In this document: positions 58,425 to 64,000 of the stretch, piece after piece | How positions within the stretch are numbered: the stretch's first letter is position 1 | Layout of the letters: every line of letters starts with the position of its first letter | Assembly: GCA_015501585.1 (NCBI GenBank) | Contig: JADNRY010000107.1 | Coordinates: forward strand, 1 to 64,000 | Source: Rhodocollybia butyracea | Taxonomy: Eukaryota; Basidiomycota; Agaricomycetes; Agaricales; Omphalotaceae | Direction: 5' to 3' | DNA length: 64,000 nucleotides | The notes under the pieces: generated by a model | Seen by the model: only the letters and a program-made list of their open reading frames with translations | Told to the model about the DNA's origin: nothing | Databases searched by the model: none | Translations under genes and position numbers: made by a program

Positions 58425-60125
58425 TCAGTCTCGCAGTGTTACTCCAGACATCTGGATAACAATCATCATTCCTTCCCGCTCGACAGGGTCCAACAAACTA
58501 TAGACATCTCTTCCAGCTTCCGTTTCTGACCGATTCAAGAATGTCAACGTAAACACTCTCAAGCGATCTACTTCGAACGCAGATGTCCCCACAGTATAAA
58601 GCTCGGTAGGACACCATCGAGATCGGACCATGGCCACCACCGACAGGTCTCTAATGGATGTCGCAGCAACATTGAACAACTTTAGAGAACGCAGTCGTGG
58701 AACGAGAGCGGCTGTCTGCCGACGAAGAGAGCTCGTGCAAGACCCATGGAGGCTTTCGATGAATTCCGACGATACAGGGCTGCAGTCCGGGGATATACCG
58801 GAATCGTCGACAGTGAGATCTTGGAGAGTGGGCATATGGACAAGGATACAAACGAGGTCGGCATCGGAGATGAATAACTGTTGAATTGAGAGTGTTGTTA
58901 ACTGGAAAGATGACTGTTGAACAAACACTATGAAAGGATCCAAGTTACCCCAGGGCTCGTCGTTGACACCATTATTGACGTCCCCGCTCTCCTCGTATTT
59001 CTTTAAATAGAGCATCTTCAATGAAGGAAGCCTGAGGAGAGGGAATACTGAGTTTGAACAACTCGGCGGGACATAATACCGAAACGGATATCCACAGTGA
59101 TGTACAGTCAATGTTTTCAACTTGGAAGATGATGTAATCTCCATGCAACTGGACAAATTACCCACACAAGACGAACATTCTGGTAGGCCTATGGAACGAA
59201 GGTTGGGGCATCTATCAGATATGTTAATTGTGCGTCCAAAAATATCTCCGACGTCTAGGTGAGACAACAGCAGAGACTTGAATCCTTGGAGGTGGGATAT
59301 TTCTCTCCCGATCAGGCTCAGCACTTGGAGATTCGGCGACGTTTCCAAAAAATGTGAGAGATCCCGATCTCCACATCGAGAAATACGCAGTGTACGTAGC
59401 GCCGGAAATGAAGCCGTTGGATTATTATCACACTCCAGGAATTCACTGAATGTGCTACCATCAGGAGTCCAGAAGGACAAGTACCAGCAGCGGCCCATCT
59501 GCCTAAACAATTGCGTTATCAACGGGTGAAGTTTATCCTCAAACACAAAAGGGTCCTCTTCTATTTTGAGGATGATCATTAATGGATGTTGTTGGGACCA
59601 ACTGAGGAAATTAGACAGCGGAAAGAATATTTCCATATCCTCGTCTTCCCAGTTGTCATACCTCTTCCAATAAAGTGATATTCAAGACCATAACACAGGC
59701 ATGGAGAGCGCGTTTTTCCGCCAGCGTGAGCAAACAGAGGTAATGGCCATTGTCGGTTTGCTCCTGAGAACCTGAGAGGCAGACTCAGACAAGGGCAGTC
59801 TGCATCCGAGATCAACGACCCGAAAGCAGTTCATATCGCAGCAGTCATCGAATATTTGTTGTAAGATCTCGTCGGGGATTTTGCGGATAGGGGAGTTTAG
59901 AGACTGTAGGAGGGACGCGTACTGCTTCGAACATTTCTTGTCCCGTCTAAGGCGGGAAATTTCCGCATCATAGTCTTCGATATCTCGTTCAATGTCGAGG
60001 AGAACCGAAGCGACTTCACCAGGTCGAACGGAAGCAGGACCTGATTCTGTCCGCAATTTGTTGTATAGTCCGGGTGAATCCACAAGTACGCGAGGAATGA
60101 AGGTGTTTCTGCTACAGAGAGACAT
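58425..60125 (-). pseudogene. F-box / leucine-rich protein, copy 6, nonsense codon in the F-box domain
   Basis: Starts at the ATG at 60125 (MSLCSRNTFIPRVLVDSPGL), coiled coil LLDIERDIEDYDAEISRLRR, F-box SPIRKIPDEILQQIFDDCC, VCSRWRKNALSMPVLWS. There the codon that is Arg (CGA) in WSRISLYW of the other copies is TGA (plus-strand 59682-59684). The frame continues unbroken after it as ISLYWKRYDNWEDEDMEIFF to the stop at 58425, so this one base is the only visible lesion. It is closest to copy 3: both have SPIRK, EILQQIF and a LLDIE coiled coil. Without readthrough the product ends at about residue 147, just at the end of the F-box. Confidence 0.82.
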
Positions 60126-60214
60126 ATTAGTTTGATATCAGTAGTGATCACTGATAGGCGTAGAAGGTCACATGTAGTCTCAGAACAAGCGCTTTGAGCG
60201 TCTAGTCACGTTCT

Positions 60215-61700
60215 TTGAACTTCTTTCTTTTCAACATCGATTTCAGGCTCAGCGCAGCGCCCAGCCAAGGCTCTTTTGTGAAGAGAAAACTTTTTATGTG
60301 CTGTCTGATTTATCAAGGTGTTTCGTGCGTCTACGGATATTGTGCTACAGCAGGATCCTCAAATGTCCAACACACTTGTACTACCCTATGTATGTCTTTC
60401 TCTTTTCTTTCTTTCGTAGTCCTAATCTAACATTGCATTTCCTACCAGGTAGAACTATATATACCGCCTATTCCGTCAATATTATTATCTTACCAATGTT
60501 TTATTGCTCGCACCTTTGTTATATCGCTCAAACCTTTGCTCACCCTTCTCGATTGGATCACCAACTGGCAACAACCCATAGACCAACCAGTGCTTAGTAT
60601 ACGGGTGGATGGACTTCAATCAGATTAAAAAGGTCTGTTGGTAGTGCAGCGCAATGGAATGACATGGACTTCGGTACGTTTTTCTGTACCATCTCCATAT
60701 ACCAGTCCTTCGAACTAACGATGCTAGGAACGACTTTATCACGCATCTTATCTGCCGCCGTCTCGACAGTGCATCGCAACGCCGGTGTCCTTGCCTTCTA
60801 AACCCATTGGGGCCCAAAGCCGATGTCCGCTGCCCAGAGTAGACCACTCTGTGTGAAAACCATATCCTTCCCTTGTTCGCACTCAGAATTCAAAGCGCGT
60901 AGGTCACATGCGATCTCGCTGGAATGAGCACGGTGAGCCTTTAACTCATTTTTCTTTTCAACTACCAACGACTGCAAGCTCAGCGAGATCTTTTCTCATG
61001 GAGATTAAACTTGTTTATGTGCCGTGTATTTGCTCTAGGTGGATCCTTTATCGATGGATAGTGGACTAGTACAATAAGGCGATGTACTGGTAGTCGTACG
61101 TTTTCTCTTTTCTTTCTGTTCAGAATTCCAATCTAATATTACATCTTCTACAAGCTAAAACTACACTTCTTATGCCGTCACTGTTACTATCGTTTCATCT
61201 CGTTTGTTCCCTCAAAGGAGCTTATGCAAATCCGCACAAGCACGAGCTTACTCTTCGGACATTGTGTTCAAACAGTAGGATGTCATTATGTTTGTACTGG
61301 TAGTCTGTACGCAATCTGTACGTCTTTCTCTTTTCTTTATGTGAAGAGTCCTAGTCTAACGTACCAACAAAGAACTATACTTCTTATGCCAACAAGATTT
61401 CTCTGTTATCCCATTCCATCCCGTTTGAACGTTTGAACCCTCAAGTCCCTCCGACAATCTAAAACCGTAGACAAACTAGTAGATGAATGAACGAGTGGAG
61501 AACAGGGTCTACGAGATGGAACGGTCTTCAGTGGTGTTACAGGCCATTATGCATTCAGCTTTAGGTGTGTTGTCTCCGTATCGCCATACCGTACCAGTCC
61601 TTCTCACCAAGAATGCTAGGTATGACTTCACCATGCATCTTAGCTACTACACCACGCATCACACCCAGATGTCCTTAACTTCTGCATCCCTCGTTCCCAG
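60215..61700 (+). repeat. Degenerate tandem repeats, about 0.5-0.7 kb units
   Basis: Several elements recur in order. A 'tcttttctttctttcgtagtcc' type element with 'ctaatctaacattgcat' after it occurs near 60398, 61104 and 61324. 'aaactttttatgtgctgt' occurs near 60287 and 'aaacttgtttatgtgccgtg' near 61006. 'accagtcctt...gctagg...cgcatctta' occurs near 60700 and 61592. Identity is perhaps 70% by eye. The short frames inside are not conserved between units. This is a different repeat family from the dispersed block of the left half. Confidence 0.55.
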
Positions 61701-61759
61701 GTCTTTATTTCTCGCCAACAGAGGGTTCACCCTTGCATCTAGTCATTGGTTGGTGGACT

Positions 61760-62620
61760 AATCGGGTATATTGACGTTCAGTATGTTTTATCTATGATCA
61801 TTGATTCGAACTAATTGATTCATTTTTCCATTCAACCCCAGATTGACACGCTCAATTTTTGCTCTCAGCTCACGCACCCATCGATATCGACAGTCTCCAC
61901 CACAATCTTGCCGTTGTTATGCAATTCTACACTCAAGCACTCAAACAATGAGCCCTCAATCTCCTCGAATGGACACGGTTGAACGTCAGCATCGGGTAGT
62001 TAAACAGAGTCGTTTTCCACCGCCTGCGCCGCTAGTCCATTCGCATATTCAAGCCTTTGATATCTCCATGTCATCACACCGGACTTAGTACGCTTTCTTC
62101 AGCGTAGACTCGTGAGGAACGAACTCCCGACTCAACACTACAGCGAAACCGGAGGGGAATCGTGGTTACACTTCAAACTCGTTGCAACTTTTCTGCTCAA
62201 GCCTTAATTAATAATTGTTTGAACTATTACTGCCTAACTTGCTAATTGTGTGCCAGTGACTCGGCCTGATTACAGTACACCGTTTATATTTTCTTTATGA
62301 CCTATCGTTGAAAAGATATCACGTTCGCGTATTGTGTGTAGCTTCACGAAAGGACAAAAGGTATTGTGCTTCTTAAGTCAATCAAGACGTGGGGTTGGAC
62401 AAAATACCTAAGGCGCTGAATAGGAGAATCTGGGACGGGAAAGCACGAGGTTTGACAAGGCGGAGGGTTGCCAGGACAAAGGACGGCCGCTGGTGAGCCA
62501 CAAAAAGGAAGACCAAACGTGATAATAACAACTGATAAGATATGTACGTACATGATCTTTTTGATCTTATCTTGACCTCGAGGCCATTTTCTGGTTCTTT
62601 TTAACCATCGCACACTCTGC
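61760..62620. other. Intergenic, 5' flank of the MYND gene
   Basis: An 81-codon plus-strand frame at 61843-62088 lacks family signal. 62100-62620 has no open frame of note. The MYND gene promoter would lie in 62.3-62.62 kb. Nothing specific is visible. Confidence 0.3.
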
Positions 62621-62627
62621 CTTAAAG

Positions 62628-64000
62628 ATGGACAGCTCGATGTATTTTGGCCTCTCCACAAAACTTGCCAAAGAACTCGTACAAGCCGAACAAAGTGGCA
62701 AGCCAATTCCAGCTGGTAGATTTGATTTCGGAGTGGAAACAGCCTGTGCAGGATGTAAAGAAAACATTATGCCACCAAAGAAAATTTCGAGATGTTCTGC
62801 ATGCCAAGCGGCGCTTTACTGTAGTACGCAGGTATGTGCGATTCGTTTTTAGTTATTTCATTTTTATATAATTTGTTTCGTCCCACTCAAATTTGTACAG
62901 TGTGCAAAACGCCACTGGAACGAAACGTCTTCTCCACACAAGTCTTTATGCCCCCACAACAAGGTTTGTCCATTATTTTGACGGGTTTCTACCGTTTTAT
63001 AATAATGGCCATCTGATAGCGACACATGCAACGTCTTCCTGAAACCCAGGCTGTCGTCAAGTCTTTTCCCTGGGGACGTCTAGAAACTGACGGTACATTC
63101 AACCTCGAAATTGCCCGTGGCCGTTTCAGTGTCTTGGGTGGTTCCGGATATGGATACTGGTCTCACAGGGGCGGTACGGTCCCACACGCAGTTGGAGGTT
63201 TCGACGCTAGTGCATCTACCGCGCCATACGCCCAGTTCATGCAAAATTTGCTCAAAAACCTTGACCATCTCAATGGTTATGATCTACTGAAACCGAACCA
63301 TCTTTCAGACGAGCAGGGCTGGAAGCTCTCACCCAAGTTTATTCCGTATCGCGACTTTACCAAAAACAAGGAACGCCGACCGCTCTTGGTGACGAAGTTT
63401 GATGGAGGGGTCGTTGATTGGGATAGCTGGTATCGCTGGAGAAAAATCCCAAAGGACTCGCCAGCAGCACTCTTGATGCATTTTCCGATGAGTGTGTACC
63501 AGATGCTTGTACATTGTCTCAAAATCACGTCGCCAAGTGCTGGATGCAAGAGCAGACGCGTTAATCTCAACGTTCACCTCCTAGGCGTCGAAGTCGAGCT
63601 AAACTTTGTCCCTCTGTGTGTGTTGTCTGGTCCATTCTTTGCCTTATTGTACGCTAACAGATATCGTTTTCAAGCTTCTCCGAACTTGCCCTCCTTCTTC
63701 CATTCCATGATGTTCAAATGACCCTCGTCGGTCCCGGTGCCCAACGACTCCTCGACAAAGCCAAGAACTATCCATCTTCCATCGCCATAAAATGCTTCTC
63801 CTCTCCGCCCTCACCCATCTTCACATACTCCACCCCTCCCGAATGCGGCTCCTCCACTATCTCCATCTACCTCTGCACAACCACGACGTGGGACCCAGAC
63901 ACGTTCCCGACCCCTGACGCCCTTGTCGCTTGCAACGCAGGGTTGGCTTCCTACCGCGATTGGTTCCCCGTCATAAGCATCGCTTTATTCACGCATCTCC
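62628..64000 (+). CDS. MYND zinc-finger protein with Mss51-like C-terminal domain (runs off the right edge)
   Basis: Exons 62628-62831, 62901-62963, 63020-63615, 63675-64000 and beyond; introns 69, 56 and 59 nt, all in frame. The N-terminus (MDSSMYFGLSTKLAKELVQA) leads to a MYND finger: CAGCKENIMPPKKISRCSAC, then ALYCSTQCAKRHW, with the intron placed between STQ and CAK, then HKSLC. The middle part contains GRFSVLGGSGYGYWSHRGG. The fourth exon joins as GVEVELNFVPLFSELALLLP, continues with GPGAQRLLDKAKNYPSS and FTYSTPPECGSSTISIYL, and then DALVACNAGLASYRDWFP. These are the patterns of the C-terminal domain of yeast Mss51-type proteins (mitochondrial COX1 translation factor) and of many fungal MYND proteins. 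A mitochondrial role is possible but no clear targeting signal is visible. The gene continues past position 64000. Confidence 0.8.

Noticed and set aside
1..64000. CRISPR arrays, bacterial operons, tRNA and rRNA genes
   Set aside because: No regularly spaced repeats, no ribosomal motifs and no convincing tRNA cloverleaf seen by eye. A tRNAscan-SE run would be decisive for tRNAs.

Overview
The window looks like genomic DNA of a mushroom-forming basidiomycete (Agaricomycetes). The evidence is 50-65 nt GT-AG introns splitting most recognisable genes, a lineage-typical F-box/leucine-rich family in many copies, a DUF6698-type gene, a Plavaka-like (CACTA-superfamily) transposase with its N-terminal zinc finger, and a basidiomycete-type seven-helix membrane protein. 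There is no sign of prokaryotic, organellar or viral organisation. Much of the sequence is duplicated accessory DNA rather than housekeeping DNA.

Layout. (1) 0-14 kb: three minus-strand F-box paralogs (131-1783, 8125-9778, 12402-14067) separated by 2-6 kb of a recurring, apparently non-coding repeat block. (2) 14.7-16.2 kb: a multi-exon seven-helix membrane protein. (3) 17-33.5 kb: a tandem array of four related units of about 4-5 kb. Three carry a five-exon gene for a MINDY-type deubiquitinase (19197-21019, 24229-26027, 28865-30519) and the fourth lacks it. (4) 34-36 kb: the best preserved F-box paralog. (5) 36.5-43.5 kb: a transposon-like cassette with a small coiled-coil gene (+), a complete ten-exon transposase (-) and a divergent eight-exon DUF6698 gene (+). 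(6) 44-54 kb: weak hypothetical genes, more repeat block, a fifth F-box copy and a small secreted-protein gene. (7) 54-64 kb: an APH/choline-kinase-like phosphotransferase, a hypothetical protein, a sixth F-box copy with a nonsense codon, degenerate tandem repeats, and a MYND-finger/Mss51-like gene running off the right edge.

Functional theme. Nine of the genes or gene remnants (six F-box, three MINDY) belong to ubiquitin handling. F-box proteins choose substrates for SCF ubiquitin ligases, and MINDY enzymes cut Lys48-linked chains. Both families are expanding and decaying here, and both sit in the same repeat block. Four of six F-box copies and one of three MINDY copies each carry an identifiable lesion. 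All three MINDY copies have Glu where the known family has its oxyanion-hole Gln, just before the catalytic Cys. The most unusual structure in the window is this repeat-embedded, mosaic MINDY array.

Exon boundaries were worked out by hand from splice consensus, reading frame and remembered family motifs. They should be read as models. No database search was possible.
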